Positions 1-6,997 of a stretch of DNA of 18,367 nucleotides are shown one piece after another. The translations under genes were made by a program, and so were the position numbers. A model generated the notes under the pieces. That model saw only the letters and a list, made by a program, of their open reading frames with translations, made no database searches and was not told the origin of the DNA. The DNA is from RXOA01 sp964547105 (GTDB lineage: Bacteria > Bipolaricaulota > Bipolaricaulia > UBA7950 > UBA9294). Each line of letters begins with the position of its first letter. Position 1 is the stretch's first letter. The stretch is from assembly GCA_964547105.1 (NCBI GenBank), contig CAZJLO010000036.1, positions 1 to 18,367 on the forward strand, written 5' to 3'.

Positions 1-80
1 AAGTACTTGCCTACTGCTTCTTGCGTCACGTAGTACTTCAGCCCAAGCTTGAACGCTTGGCGCTTCCCGATCTCGATCAT
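1..80 (-). CDS. N-terminal fragment of an unrecognised protein, cut by the window edge
   Basis: Reading leftward from the ATG at 80-78 there is an open frame of 26 codons that runs off the window. It begins MIEIGKRQAFKLGLKYYVTQ and continues EAVGKY. A purine-rich ribosome-binding site (AGGGGAG) lies just upstream of the ATG, at about 83-93. I do not recognise the family from so short a piece. The frame and the ribosome site make a real gene more likely than not. It is separated from the upstream tRNA cluster by about 165 bp and an intrinsic terminator, so it probably has its own promoter, but I could not identify a convincing one. Confidence 0.5.
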   Translation of the reverse strand, partial: MIEIGKRQAFKLGLKYYVTQEAVGKY

Positions 81-246
81 CTCTCCCCTCCCTGCTCCAA
101 CACATGCAGAACGATCGAAGGGCGGTGCGGGTGAGAGAGATGCGAAAAAGGGGGAGTGAACGTGCTGAGTAATGCTGATTTGGGCGTTTGCGAATCCCGG
201 TTTCGAGATACACGGTATGCGGGGAAACTGTAGAGCCTCACTACAG

Positions 247-274
247 AAAACCCTTCGACTTGGTGGTCGAAGGG
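247..274 (-). terminator. Intrinsic terminator of the tRNA cluster
   Basis: On the minus strand a perfect 9-bp stem (CCCTTCGAC / GTCGAAGGG, 6-nt loop) is followed at once by TTTTCTGT. It begins 15 nt after the CCA end of the tRNA-Arg gene. Stem plus U-tract and its position make it a rho-independent terminator for the leftward tRNA transcript. Confidence 0.85.
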
Positions 275-289
275 AACGAAACCGGTGTC

Positions 290-366
290 TGGTACGCCCG
301 ACAGGATTCGAACCTGTGACCTTTGGCGCCGGAGGCCAACGCTCTAATCCACTGAGCTACGGGCGC
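290..366 (-). tRNA. tRNA-Arg (anticodon CCG)
   Basis: The 77-nt minus-strand sequence folds as a cloverleaf. The acceptor arms GCGCCCG and CGGGCGT pair with one G-U at the first position. The D arm carries GCTC...GAGC. The anticodon stem TTGGC/GCCAA encloses loop CTCCGGC, giving anticodon CCG (reads CGG, Arg). The T arm contains GGTTCGAATCC, and CCA is encoded at the 3' end. It is last in the cluster, 9 nt after tRNA-Ser(GCT), and is presumably processed from the same transcript. Confidence 0.95.
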
Positions 367-375
367 ATGTTTTGC

Positions 376-467
376 TGGCGGAGAGGGCGGGATTCGAACC
401 CGCGGAGGAGCGTTAACCCCTCGCCGGTTTAGCAAACCGGTGTCTTGGACCTCTTGACTACCTCTCC
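376..467 (-). tRNA. tRNA-Ser (anticodon GCT)
   Basis: A 92-nt minus-strand gene with acceptor stem GGAGAGG/CCTCTCC, discriminator G and encoded CCA. The anticodon stem CCGGT/ACCGG encloses TTGCTAA, giving anticodon GCT (Ser, AGC/AGU codons). A long variable arm, typical of class II tRNA-Ser, accounts for the length. It has its own predicted promoter at 492-520 and runs into tRNA-Arg 9 nt downstream. Confidence 0.95.
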
Positions 468-491
468 GGATGCTTCTTGTGTGTCTCGGTG

Positions 492-520
492 ATTCTAGCC
501 GTCGGTTGCGAACCGATCAA
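492..520 (-). promoter_or_regulatory. Promoter for tRNA-Ser(GCT) and tRNA-Arg
   Basis: On the minus strand a -35 box TTGATC (520-515) and a -10 box TAGAAT (497-492) are separated by exactly 17 nt. The predicted transcription start is about 15-20 nt before the mature 5' end of tRNA-Ser(GCT). Confidence 0.7.
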
Positions 521-539
521 CTACGGTCCGGCAACGGGC

Positions 540-627
540 TGGCGGAGGGGGCGGGATTCGAACCCGCGGAGCCGGGAGGCTCGCCGGTTTTCAAGACCGG
601 TGGTTTCGTCCGCTCGCCCACCCCTCC
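540..627 (-). tRNA. tRNA-Ser (anticodon TGA)
   Basis: An 88-nt minus-strand gene with acceptor stem GGAGGGG/CCCCTCC and encoded CCA. The anticodon stem CCGGT/ACCGG encloses CTTGAAA, giving anticodon TGA (Ser, UCA). It has a long variable arm. It lies 35 bp after the mnmA stop codon, with a TATAAT box in the gap. Confidence 0.95.
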
Positions 628-636
628 GATGCGGCG

Positions 637-642
637 ATTATA
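637..642 (-). promoter_or_regulatory. -10 box for tRNA-Ser(TGA)
   Basis: A perfect TATAAT on the minus strand (642-637) lies 9 nt before the tRNA-Ser(TGA) 5' end, so transcription would begin almost at the mature end. The hexamer 17 nt further upstream (TGAAGA, overlapping the mnmA stop codon) is a poor -35 box. Read-through from mnmA is also possible. Confidence 0.6.
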
Positions 643-662
643 CGCTGGCGACGGGCCGATCT

Positions 663-1748
663 TCAGCCCGATCGGTCGTCCATCGGGAGAACCTGCTCGA
701 TGATCCCGCCGCCGAGGAGCTGATCGCCGTTGTACAACGCCGCGATCTGTCCCGGCGTGACGGCGCGCTGCGGCTCGGCGAACCGCAGCCGGAACTGCGT
801 CGGGGAGATCGGCTCGTAGGTGGCGGGCACGGCGGGGGTGCGGTAGCGGATCTTCACGTGGAGATTCGCTCCGGCATCGGGTGGCGCGGCAAGGTAGGTG
901 GCGTCGCCGGCGACAAGCCCTTGCGACAGCAGATCGCCTTCGCGGCCGACAACCAGCGTGTTCCTTTCCGGGTCGATCGCCACCACATACAGCGGCGCGG
1001 TCGAGGCGATTCCCAATCCGCGACGTTGGCCGAGGGTATAGCGGATGAGGCCGCGGTGCTCCCCGAGCACGTTCCCGTCGCGGTCGACGATCGGTCCCGG
1101 GGCAAGGTCTTCTTCGCCAAACAGGAAGTCGGCGTTGCCGTGCCAGGCAAAGCACAGGTCCTGGCTCTCCGGCAATTCCGCCGAACTCAGCCTCTCGCGC
1201 ACGGCGATTCGGCGTACCTCGTCCTTGCTCATCCCGCCGATCGGGAAGACCAGCCGCTTCAGGTCGTCTTGCCGCAGGCCGTAGAGGAAGTAGGTTTGGT
1301 CCTTGTTGGGGTCGGCTCCCCGAAACAGGCCGAGCGAGTCGTCGGGAGTCTTCTCGATCCGCACGTGATGACCCGTCGCTACCGCGTCGAACCCATCCTG
1401 CGCGGCGATCTGAAGCGCGAGGCCGAACCGCAGCGAGCGGTTGCAGGTGCCGCACGGGTTCGGCGTCTGCCCGGCGCGGTAGCGGTCGACGAACTCCGAC
1501 AGCACCTTGCGGTAGAACGGATCGCTCGCGTCGACGGTGCGGTGGGGGATCTCCAGTTCAGCGGCGGCGAGCTTGGCCGCGTCCAACGCGCAGCACTTGG
1601 TCTCGCCGGCGTACTCGGGCGCTCCGGGGAACGACCAGAACCAGAACGTGATCCCCTCGACCTCGAACCCCTGCCGCTGCAGGAGCCACGCGGCGACGGT
1701 GCTGTCGACGCCGCCGCTCATGCACACCAATGCCCGCTTTGCCGCCAT
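663..1748 (-). CDS. mnmA: tRNA-specific 2-thiouridylase MnmA
   Basis: A 361-residue protein, full length for the family. MnmA adenylates and then thiolates uridine 34 of tRNAs for Lys, Glu and Gln, making the s2 part of mnm5s2U. The ATP-binding PP-loop SGGVDST is at residues 11-17. The family cysteines are visible: NPCGTCN (C99 and C102) and SQDLCF (C199). C99 and C199 fit the catalytic pair, and the CxxC plus C199 could instead hold an iron-sulfur cluster as proposed for some members. A CC pair at 52-53 is seen in many bacterial homologues. An AAGGAG ribosome site precedes the ATG. It follows the cupin gene by 18 bp, so the two are probably cotranscribed, and a tRNA cluster lies immediately downstream. 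None of those tRNAs (Ser, Arg) is a known MnmA substrate, so the proximity need not be functional. Confidence 0.95.
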   Translation of the reverse strand: MAAKRALVCMSGGVDSTVAAWLLQRQGFEVEGITFWFWSFPGAPEYAGETKCCALDAAKLAAAELEIPHRTVDASDPFYRKVLSEFVDRYRAGQTPNPCGTCNRSLRFGLALQIAAQDGFDAVATGHHVRIEKTPDDSLGLFRGADPNKDQTYFLYGLRQDDLKRLVFPIGGMSKDEVRRIAVRERLSSAELPESQDLCFAWHGNADFLFGEEDLAPGPIVDRDGNVLGEHRGLIRYTLGQRRGLGIASTAPLYVVAIDPERNTLVVGREGDLLSQGLVAGDATYLAAPPDAGANLHVKIRYRTPAVPATYEPISPTQFRLRFAEPQRAVTPGQIAALYNGDQLLGGGIIEQVLPMDDRSG

Positions 1749-1766
1749 GCTTGCTCGCTCCTTCGG

Positions 1767-2120
1767 CTAGCTCTCGCCGTCGAGCGGAACCATGCACAGG
1801 AACATCAACGGCTCCCTCGACGGGTTGCGGAACTGGTGTTCGTCTTCCGGCGGTACGTAGACGAAATCGCCGGCAACGACCGGCTTCTCGCCGTCGGCGC
1901 CCTTGACGACGCCGTGCCCGGACAGGATGTACACCTCGTGCTCCCAAGCGTGGGTGTGGTACGGGGTGAACCCGCCGGGAGCGACGGTGAACCGGCGCAT
2001 CGCGAAGTTCGGTGCGCTCTCCTGCGGGCCGATCAGCAGCTGCTTCACCACGCCGCGCACCGTATCGCCGTCGTCGAACGTTGTTCCGGGAACCGGGTTG
2101 CTGTTGCCGGTGATGATCAT
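1767..2120 (-). CDS. Small single-domain cupin protein
   Basis: A 117-residue protein made of one cupin beta-barrel. Motif 1 is visible as HTHAWEHEVY (H55, H57, E62), with glycines following. Motif 2 ends in PEDEHQF (H95). These three histidines and the glutamate are the usual metal ligands, so metal binding is likely. There is no signal peptide, so it should be cytosolic. Stand-alone cupins of this size include isomerases, dioxygenases and ligand sensors, and the sequence does not say which. An AAGGGAG ribosome site sits 6 nt before the ATG. It lies 22 bp after the phosphodiesterase gene and 18 bp before mnmA, consistent with one operon. The substrate is unknown. Confidence 0.85.
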   Translation of the reverse strand: MIITGNSNPVPGTTFDDGDTVRGVVKQLLIGPQESAPNFAMRRFTVAPGGFTPYHTHAWEHEVYILSGHGVVKGADGEKPVVAGDFVYVPPEDEHQFRNPSREPLMFLCMVPLDGES

Positions 2121-2142
2121 CGCTGTCTCCCTTTCACGTACC

Positions 2143-3474
2143 TCAAGATTTCCCGTTTGCGCCGCCGCGGGTGACGATCAGCGGAACGATCATCTCGCGG
2201 TCGGTGAGGCCGCCGTGCATCCCGCGCAGCATCCGTGCATCGGGATAGGGATGGTACAGCGCCGTCCGGCCGACCGACGTGATGATGAGGTCTCCGATTC
2301 GGTCGAGCGTCTCGCTTCTTGGCGGTCCATCCGAACCGAACAAGCCGGCTTCAGCCGCCTCCCGGCTGTCAAGGCAGGTGAGTCCCGATGCGACGAGCCG
2401 CTGCCGGATGGCGTCGGGAAACCCGGCGCCGTGGTTGCGGAGGTGGAGGTAGTTCGCCCGCGGCTCGCCAACCGGCGGGAGCAACAGCGCGTTCTGAAGA
2501 TCAGGGAAGTCGGCGACCGGCAGGTAGTCTTCGGGGTGCATCGTCACCATGCCGTGGTCGGAGGTGATCATCACCGAAACGTCCGGTGGAAGATCGCCCC
2601 ACTCTCTTGCCAAGGTCGCGTCGAGCGACAGGAGTTCAGCCTCATAGGCATCGCTCTCCGGCCCGTACACATGGGCCGCCGCATCAGGCGATCCCCAATA
2701 GGCGCTGACAAACGTCTTGCTGTCCGCTTGCTCGAGGATGCGGCGCGCGGTGATCGCCAGATCGGAGAAGCTGATCACCGGATGAATCGCCGTCTGGTTC
2801 GAGCGGTACAGCAGCGAGGACAGTCCGCTCGATGCGATGTGCCGGCTGAGGACGACATGGGTGTGGACGCCGCAGGTCGTGAGCCGCTCGTAGGCGGTGG
2901 GCACGCCGAGGAAGGTTCCGATGTTCAATCCGGCGGCGACTGCCGATTCCCCGTGGCCGTTGCCGAGGACCGACAGCTGGATCATGTTGGTGATCGTGCC
3001 GGTTTCCCGGAGGTACAGGCGGTAGCCGAGCATGCCATGACGTTGCGGCTCGAGACCGGTGGCGAACGAGGTCAACGCGTTGGCGGTGGTCGACGGAAAC
3101 ACCGAGGTCAGCGGAACGGCGCCGCCCTCTATCTGGGACGCGATCCGGGCGAGCCACATTTCCGGGTGCTTGGCGATCATCTCTTGCAGCTTGAGATAGC
3201 CGATGCCGTCAAGGATCAGCAGGAGAACGCGTTCCGCTTGCTCCGTTGCGCGGCCGAGATGGCGGCGAACGGATCCGGGAACGGGCAGCGCGTCACAGCC
3301 GAACTGCTCAAGGATCAACCGTGGGACGGCGAGGATGGAGAACCCCTCGTAGTCGGGAAGCACGGCGTGATCGGGAATCCCGATTCTCCCGGTGCCCGGT
3401 GGGGTTCGCGTCTTCAGGTGATCAAGGATGGCTGTGTCCTCGGCGTTTGCGTACACATTCGGGCTTGAAGTCAT
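2143..3474 (-). CDS. Alkaline phosphatase superfamily phosphodiesterase (type I phosphodiesterase/nucleotide pyrophosphatase-like)
   Basis: A 443-residue protein with the metal-site pattern of the type I phosphodiesterase / nucleotide pyrophosphatase group. LLLILDGIG gives the first metal aspartate (D89). FPSTTANA gives the nucleophile threonine (T129 or T130). DAAAHVYGP supplies D264 and H268, SDHGM supplies D306 and H307, and the C-terminal MHGGLTDRE supplies H420. Such enzymes cleave phosphodiesters or phosphomonoesters using two metal ions. There is no clear signal peptide, which points to a cytosolic enzyme, unlike many secreted relatives. The ATG at 3474-3472 has no ribosome site but a TATAAT box 8 nt upstream, so the mRNA is probably leaderless. 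It heads a likely operon with the cupin and mnmA. The substrate cannot be deduced. Confidence 0.85.
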   Translation of the reverse strand: MTSSPNVYANAEDTAILDHLKTRTPPGTGRIGIPDHAVLPDYEGFSILAVPRLILEQFGCDALPVPGSVRRHLGRATEQAERVLLLILDGIGYLKLQEMIAKHPEMWLARIASQIEGGAVPLTSVFPSTTANALTSFATGLEPQRHGMLGYRLYLRETGTITNMIQLSVLGNGHGESAVAAGLNIGTFLGVPTAYERLTTCGVHTHVVLSRHIASSGLSSLLYRSNQTAIHPVISFSDLAITARRILEQADSKTFVSAYWGSPDAAAHVYGPESDAYEAELLSLDATLAREWGDLPPDVSVMITSDHGMVTMHPEDYLPVADFPDLQNALLLPPVGEPRANYLHLRNHGAGFPDAIRQRLVASGLTCLDSREAAEAGLFGSDGPPRSETLDRIGDLIITSVGRTALYHPYPDARMLRGMHGGLTDREMIVPLIVTRGGANGKS

Positions 3475-3482
3475 GGCGTCGC

Positions 3483-3488
3483 ATTATA
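3483..3488 (-). promoter_or_regulatory. -10 box of a predicted leaderless promoter (phosphodiesterase operon)
   Basis: A perfect TATAAT on the minus strand (3488-3483) is separated from the ATG at 3474 by exactly 8 nt, leaving no room for a ribosome site. No good -35 box is found at 16-18 nt (the 17-nt position reads ATGTGT). A small palindrome, GGCGG and CCGCC around TTGACAC, abuts the -10 box and could be a regulator site. Confidence 0.6.
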
Positions 3489-3525
3489 GGCGGGTGTCAA
3501 CCGCCACACATCCGGGCGCCGGCTC

Positions 3526-4236
3526 TTAGGGGCCAGGATCAAGATCAGGATTGAGAACGGATGTGGATTGATCCACGGCTTCGAACAAGCGGCGGAGGGC
3601 GGTCCGTGCTTCGACGGGCCACGAGTCCGGGATCAGCAACTCCGCGTCCGCGCCGGCCGGCGTCTTGGGCAACGACGTCGCGTCTCCGTGCAACGCCAGC
3701 TCGTAGGTTGCCTCCACCTGCATCGTGTAGCGGATCTCCGGCGCGACAACCGCTCCCGATGCTGTCCCGGCAACGGTTCCGGCGATCCGCCAGACATCGT
3801 CCGAGATCTCAAGCACCGCGACGAACGTTCCTGACGCGCCCCCTGATGGATCCTGCGCGTTGATACCGCTTGCGGCAAGTTGGAGCGCCCCGCGCAAACG
3901 AGCCTCATCTGCACCGGCAAGATCGAACACGACCCAGCCATCGGCGGCAAGCGTGTAACTGTCGCCGTTCCCTTGTCCGGCGAGCACGCCACGCACCGCG
4001 ATGTGCATTCGTTGATCATCGACAGCAAGCGTGCCATCCATCGCCGCCGTTCCGCTAATCTCGGCCGTGACATCCGTTGCGAGAAAACGAAGGACGGCGC
4101 TTGCATCTCCGTGCAACTCGGCATCCAATGATGTGGCTGCGACAACGTAGGAAGCAGCGAGCAGCAGACAGGACGTGAGCAGGAGAACAGCGCCCGTGCG
4201 TAGGCGTGCGGCCGGCTGTGCGATTGCGTGGAACAT
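3526..4236 (-). CDS. Exported protein of unknown function
   Basis: A 236-residue protein that I do not recognise. It has a basic start, a hydrophobic stretch at residues 17-33 and a plausible signal peptidase I site after VVA-A (about residue 34), so it is probably exported. The cysteine in LLTSC sits inside the hydrophobic stretch, so it is not a lipobox. The mature part is rich in A, G, D and T with alternating hydrophobic residues, suggesting beta-sheet, and has no obvious catalytic motif. The C-terminal tail NPDLDPGP comes from an imperfect hexanucleotide repeat. The ATG has a TATACT box exactly 8 nt upstream, so the mRNA is predicted leaderless. It is divergent from the macro-domain operon, with overlapping promoters, and ends 51 bp before the next leftward gene. 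Confidence 0.7.
   Translation of the reverse strand: MFHAIAQPAARLRTGAVLLLTSCLLLAASYVVAATSLDAELHGDASAVLRFLATDVTAEISGTAAMDGTLAVDDQRMHIAVRGVLAGQGNGDSYTLAADGWVVFDLAGADEARLRGALQLAASGINAQDPSGGASGTFVAVLEISDDVWRIAGTVAGTASGAVVAPEIRYTMQVEATYELALHGDATSLPKTPAGADAELLIPDSWPVEARTALRRLFEAVDQSTSVLNPDLDPGP
3535..3552. repeat. Short imperfect hexanucleotide repeat
   Basis: Three adjoining hexamers on the plus strand, AGGATC, AAGATC and AGGATT, encode the extreme C-terminus (PDLDP) of the leftward exported protein. The unit resembles repeats at 10227-10245 and 13343-13378. Confidence 0.5.
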
Positions 4237-4252
4237 GACGACCGAGTATATC
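4224..4252 (+). promoter_or_regulatory. Promoter of the macro-domain / acyl-CoA operon
   Basis: TTGCGT (4224-4229) and TATATC (4247-4252) are separated by exactly 17 nt. They point to a transcription start near 4259 and a leader of about 65 nt before the ATG at 4324. The -10 box overlaps the minus-strand TATACT box at 4245-4250, so the two divergent promoters probably compete for polymerase. Confidence 0.5.
4245..4250 (-). promoter_or_regulatory. -10 box of a predicted leaderless promoter (exported protein)
   Basis: TATACT on the minus strand (4250-4245), 8 nt before the ATG at 4236. There is no ribosome site and no good -35 box. It overlaps the rightward -10 box. Confidence 0.55.
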
Positions 4253-4323
4253 CGGGATCGAAGACGGCGATCGGCGGTCGCGCAACCGGTGCGGTGCGAT
4301 CGATCCAGGATCGAGGAGCGGAG

Positions 4324-4920
4324 ATGGTGAAATATGGCGGCGCGGACGGAACGACGGCGCCGGTTTTCGAGCGACGGTTCGGCAGGTCGGTGGTGCGGAT
4401 CATCCGTGGGGATCTAGTGGATCAGAACGCCGAAGCGATCGTCAACGCCGCTCATCCCGGCCTCTCCGGCGGCGGCGGTGTCGACGGGGCGATCCATGCC
4501 GCCGCCGGTCCGGCGATCCTCGACGAATGCCGGGCTTACGTGCGGGATCATGGCCCACTGCCGGTCGGGGAAGCGATGTGGACGCATGGCGGGCGGCTCC
4601 GGGCACGCTATGTGATTCATACCGTCGGGCCGATCTACCGGACCGAGTCCGAGTCCGCTCCGCTTCTTTCGCGTGCCTACCGCCGGTGTCTGATGACGGC
4701 GCTTGAACTCGGCGTTCGTTCGATCGCCTTCCCTTCGATCAGTACGGGAGCTTACGGGTATCCCGTTCGCGAGGCCGCCCCGATTGCCGTCTCGACGGTC
4801 GCATCGTTCTTGCAGGCGCATGATCTGGAATGGGATGTGCGCTGGGTCTGCCTGCGAACGGTTCCCTGGCGGGCGTTTCGCAACGCGCTCGCCGTGGTGG
4901 TAATCTGCTTGAAAGGCTGA
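4324..4920 (+). CDS. Macro-domain protein, MacroD-like ADP-ribose / O-acetyl-ADP-ribose hydrolase
   Basis: A 198-residue protein that is one macro domain. The ADP-ribose-binding signature reads GDLVDQNAEAIVNAAHPGL then SGGGGVDGAIHAAAG (residues 29-62). It includes N41 and D54, which match the catalytic Asn and Asp of MacroD-type enzymes that remove ADP-ribose from acidic residues and hydrolyse O-acetyl-ADP-ribose. A second loop, STGAYGYP (140-147), contacts the distal ribose in known structures. The chosen ATG has AGGAG 5 nt upstream; the frame is open further upstream, but that extension would cross the divergent promoter and looks spurious. It is first in a rightward operon with a GNAT-containing CoA-transferase and an ADP-forming acyl-CoA synthetase, suggesting a link to acetyl metabolism. 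That link is inferred. Confidence 0.9.
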   Translation: MVKYGGADGTTAPVFERRFGRSVVRIIRGDLVDQNAEAIVNAAHPGLSGGGGVDGAIHAAAGPAILDECRAYVRDHGPLPVGEAMWTHGGRLRARYVIHTVGPIYRTESESAPLLSRAYRRCLMTALELGVRSIAFPSISTGAYGYPVREAAPIAVSTVASFLQAHDLEWDVRWVCLRTVPWRAFRNALAVVVICLKG

Positions 4921-4979
4921 ATTTCAAGGAGGCCGAACCGCGTACTTGTTGCGGGTTAAGGGTTGAGAACCATCGGCGG

Positions 4980-6944
4980 GTGCGCGAAAATGAGCGGCTC
5001 CCCGACGCCCGGCGCGAGGAGCCATGGGATCGATCCACACGAGGCAAGGTCGAGGAGGGGAGTGACACGAGCACGGAGAGCATCGACCGACTGAAGCGTG
5101 ACCGTCCGGAGAAGTTCGCCCCGATCGACCGGGTCTTCTCGCGGATTCATCGTGGCGATCGGATCTTTGTCGGAACCGGTTGCGGCAAACCCCAGTTTCT
5201 TGTCCACGAGATGGTTCGCTATGTCAAGGCGAATCCGAAGGCGTTCTTCGACGCCGATGTCCTCCATTTCTGGACGCTCGGCGTTTCTCCGTACCTCGAC
5301 GAGGACGTCAAGCGCCATTTCCGGTTGGACTCGTTCTTCATCAGCGGGCCGATGCGGGAGGCTGTCAACACGGGGAGGGCCGACTATACGGCGATCTTCC
5401 TATCGCAAGTCCCCGACCTGTTCCACCGCGGCGTGATTCCGATCGATATTGCGCTCGTGCAGACGTCGCCGCCGGACGATCACGGGTACGTGAGCTTGGG
5501 GATCAGTGTCGACATCGTTCGCGCCGCAGTGGACAACGCCAAGGTTGTCATCTGCCAGATCAACGACAAGATGCCGCGAACCCATGGCGACAGTTTCATC
5601 CACGTCAACCAAGTCGACTACCTTGTCCCCCATGACGAGCCGCTTTTGGAACTGGAGATGGAAGTCCCTGACGAGATCGCCGATCGAATCGGCGCGTACG
5701 TGTCGCGGCTGGTCGAAGATGGGGCGACGATTCAGGTCGGCTATGGCAAGGTCCCCAACGCGATTCTCTCCAACTTGAAAGGCAAGAAGCACCTCGGCGT
5801 CCACACCGAACTGATCAGCGACGGCATCGTCGAGTTGATGCAGGCCGGCGTCATCGACAACACCAAGAAGGCGGTCGATCGCCACAAAACGGTGGCATCG
5901 TTCTGTATGGGCAGCGAGTCGACGTACGAGTATCTGCGCGACAATCCCGCAGTGTCATTCCGGGCCGTTGACTACACCAACCACCCGGCGGTGATCGCGA
6001 CCCATCCCAAGATGACGGCGATCAACGCGGCATTGGAGATCGATCTCACCGGGCAAGCGTCCGCGGAATCGCTGGGCAAGCAGTTCTACAGCGGGATCGG
6101 CGGGCAAGCCGACTTCATGCGTGGCGCCCTGCTCGCACCTGGCGGCAAGACGATCCTCGTGCTTCCGTCTACGGCGCGCGACGAAGAAGTATCCAGGATT
6201 TCTCCGCTGCTCAGCGAAGGCGCCGGTGTGACGCTCACGCGTGGGGATGTGCACTACGTCGTAACGGAGTACGGTATCGCTTACCTCCACGGGAAGAACA
6301 CGCGGGAGCGGGCGATGGAGCTGATTCGGATTGCGCATCCTAAGTTTCGCGCCGATCTGCTCCGCAAGGCGAAGGACCTGAATCTGATCTACAAGGACCA
6401 GGCGTATATCCCCGGCGAGCGGGGGATGTATCCGGAAGTGTTGGAAGCGTACCGAACGTCCAAGTCGGATATGGAGCTTTTTCTGCGTCCGGTGAGGATC
6501 TCGGACGAGCCGCTGCTGAAGGACTTCTTCTACGCGCTTTCGGATCAGTCGATCTACCGCCGGTTCATTTCGGTGCGCAAAGACATGCCGCACGAACGTC
6601 TTCAGGAGTTCGTCGTCATCGATTACACCCGCGAAATGGTCATCTTGGTGTTCGAGCAAGATGGGCAGGAGGATACCGTGGTTGGCGTCGGCCAATACGG
6701 CATCGATCCCGAGTCTCACACCGCGGAAGTCGGACTCGTCGTTCGCGACGACTACCAGAACCGTGGCATCGGAACCGAGATCCTCAACTACCTCACGGTC
6801 AACGCAAAACGTCAAGGCTTGCTCGGATTCTCCGCCGAAGTGCTGGTGGAGAACCAGGCAATGATGCATCTGTTCGAAGCAGGAGGATTCACGATCGAGA
6901 AGCGCCGGGAGGCGGGAGTCTACGAGCTTCGTCTCTGGTTCTAG
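4980..6944 (+). CDS. Acetyl-CoA hydrolase/transferase fused to a C-terminal GNAT acetyltransferase
   Basis: A bifunctional protein, 654 residues from GTG 4980. Residues to about 490 form an acetyl-CoA hydrolase / 4-hydroxybutyrate CoA-transferase-type module: FVGTGCGKPQ near the N-terminus, GYGKVPNAILSNL, then GVHTELISDG, whose glutamate (E277) is a candidate for the catalytic residue that carries CoA, and YSGIGGQADF. Residues about 498-654 are a GNAT domain with the acetyl-CoA pyrophosphate loop QNRGIGTE (593-600). The first half should move CoA between acids; the second should transfer acyl groups to amines, possibly lysines. The start is unclear. GTG 4980 has no good ribosome site, the first ATG (4830) lies inside the macro gene, and the best ribosome site (AGGAGGGGAG, 5052-5061) precedes an in-frame ACG at 5067, which would give MSTESIDRLK and 626 residues. 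It is probably cotranscribed with the genes on both sides. Confidence 0.92.
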   Translation: MRENERLPDARREEPWDRSTRGKVEEGSDTSTESIDRLKRDRPEKFAPIDRVFSRIHRGDRIFVGTGCGKPQFLVHEMVRYVKANPKAFFDADVLHFWTLGVSPYLDEDVKRHFRLDSFFISGPMREAVNTGRADYTAIFLSQVPDLFHRGVIPIDIALVQTSPPDDHGYVSLGISVDIVRAAVDNAKVVICQINDKMPRTHGDSFIHVNQVDYLVPHDEPLLELEMEVPDEIADRIGAYVSRLVEDGATIQVGYGKVPNAILSNLKGKKHLGVHTELISDGIVELMQAGVIDNTKKAVDRHKTVASFCMGSESTYEYLRDNPAVSFRAVDYTNHPAVIATHPKMTAINAALEIDLTGQASAESLGKQFYSGIGGQADFMRGALLAPGGKTILVLPSTARDEEVSRISPLLSEGAGVTLTRGDVHYVVTEYGIAYLHGKNTRERAMELIRIAHPKFRADLLRKAKDLNLIYKDQAYIPGERGMYPEVLEAYRTSKSDMELFLRPVRISDEPLLKDFFYALSDQSIYRRFISVRKDMPHERLQEFVVIDYTREMVILVFEQDGQEDTVVGVGQYGIDPESHTAEVGLVVRDDYQNRGIGTEILNYLTVNAKRQGLLGFSAEVLVENQAMMHLFEAGGFTIEKRREAGVYELRLWF

Positions 6945-6997
6945 CCGGAGGTGGTTGTTGTAGACTTCGGCTCCAGCGCCACGGAAGGGTAGGCACA

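Noticed and set aside
81..246. A small gene or RNA in the gap between the partial gene and the tRNA terminator
   Set aside because: The open frames there run through tRNA genes or lack ribosome sites, and I see no convincing structured RNA.
477..2174. Long rightward open frame (565 codons) over the tRNA genes, mnmA and cupin
   Set aside because: It reads through three tRNA genes and is antisense to two clearly recognised proteins; no family features. A GC-rich shadow.
1903..3468. Rightward open frame of 521 codons opposite the phosphodiesterase
   Set aside because: Antisense shadow of a protein with intact metal-site motifs; no ribosome site and no recognisable domain.
3483..3500. TTGACA next to TATAAT (minus strand) as a consensus promoter
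   Set aside because: The two boxes are only 6 nt apart, far from the required 16-18; the TATAAT alone is kept as a -10 box.
6948..6976. Stem GCCGGAG/CTTCGGC after the CoA-transferase gene as a terminator
   Set aside because: Long loop, no U-tract, and the downstream gene appears to be in the same operon.
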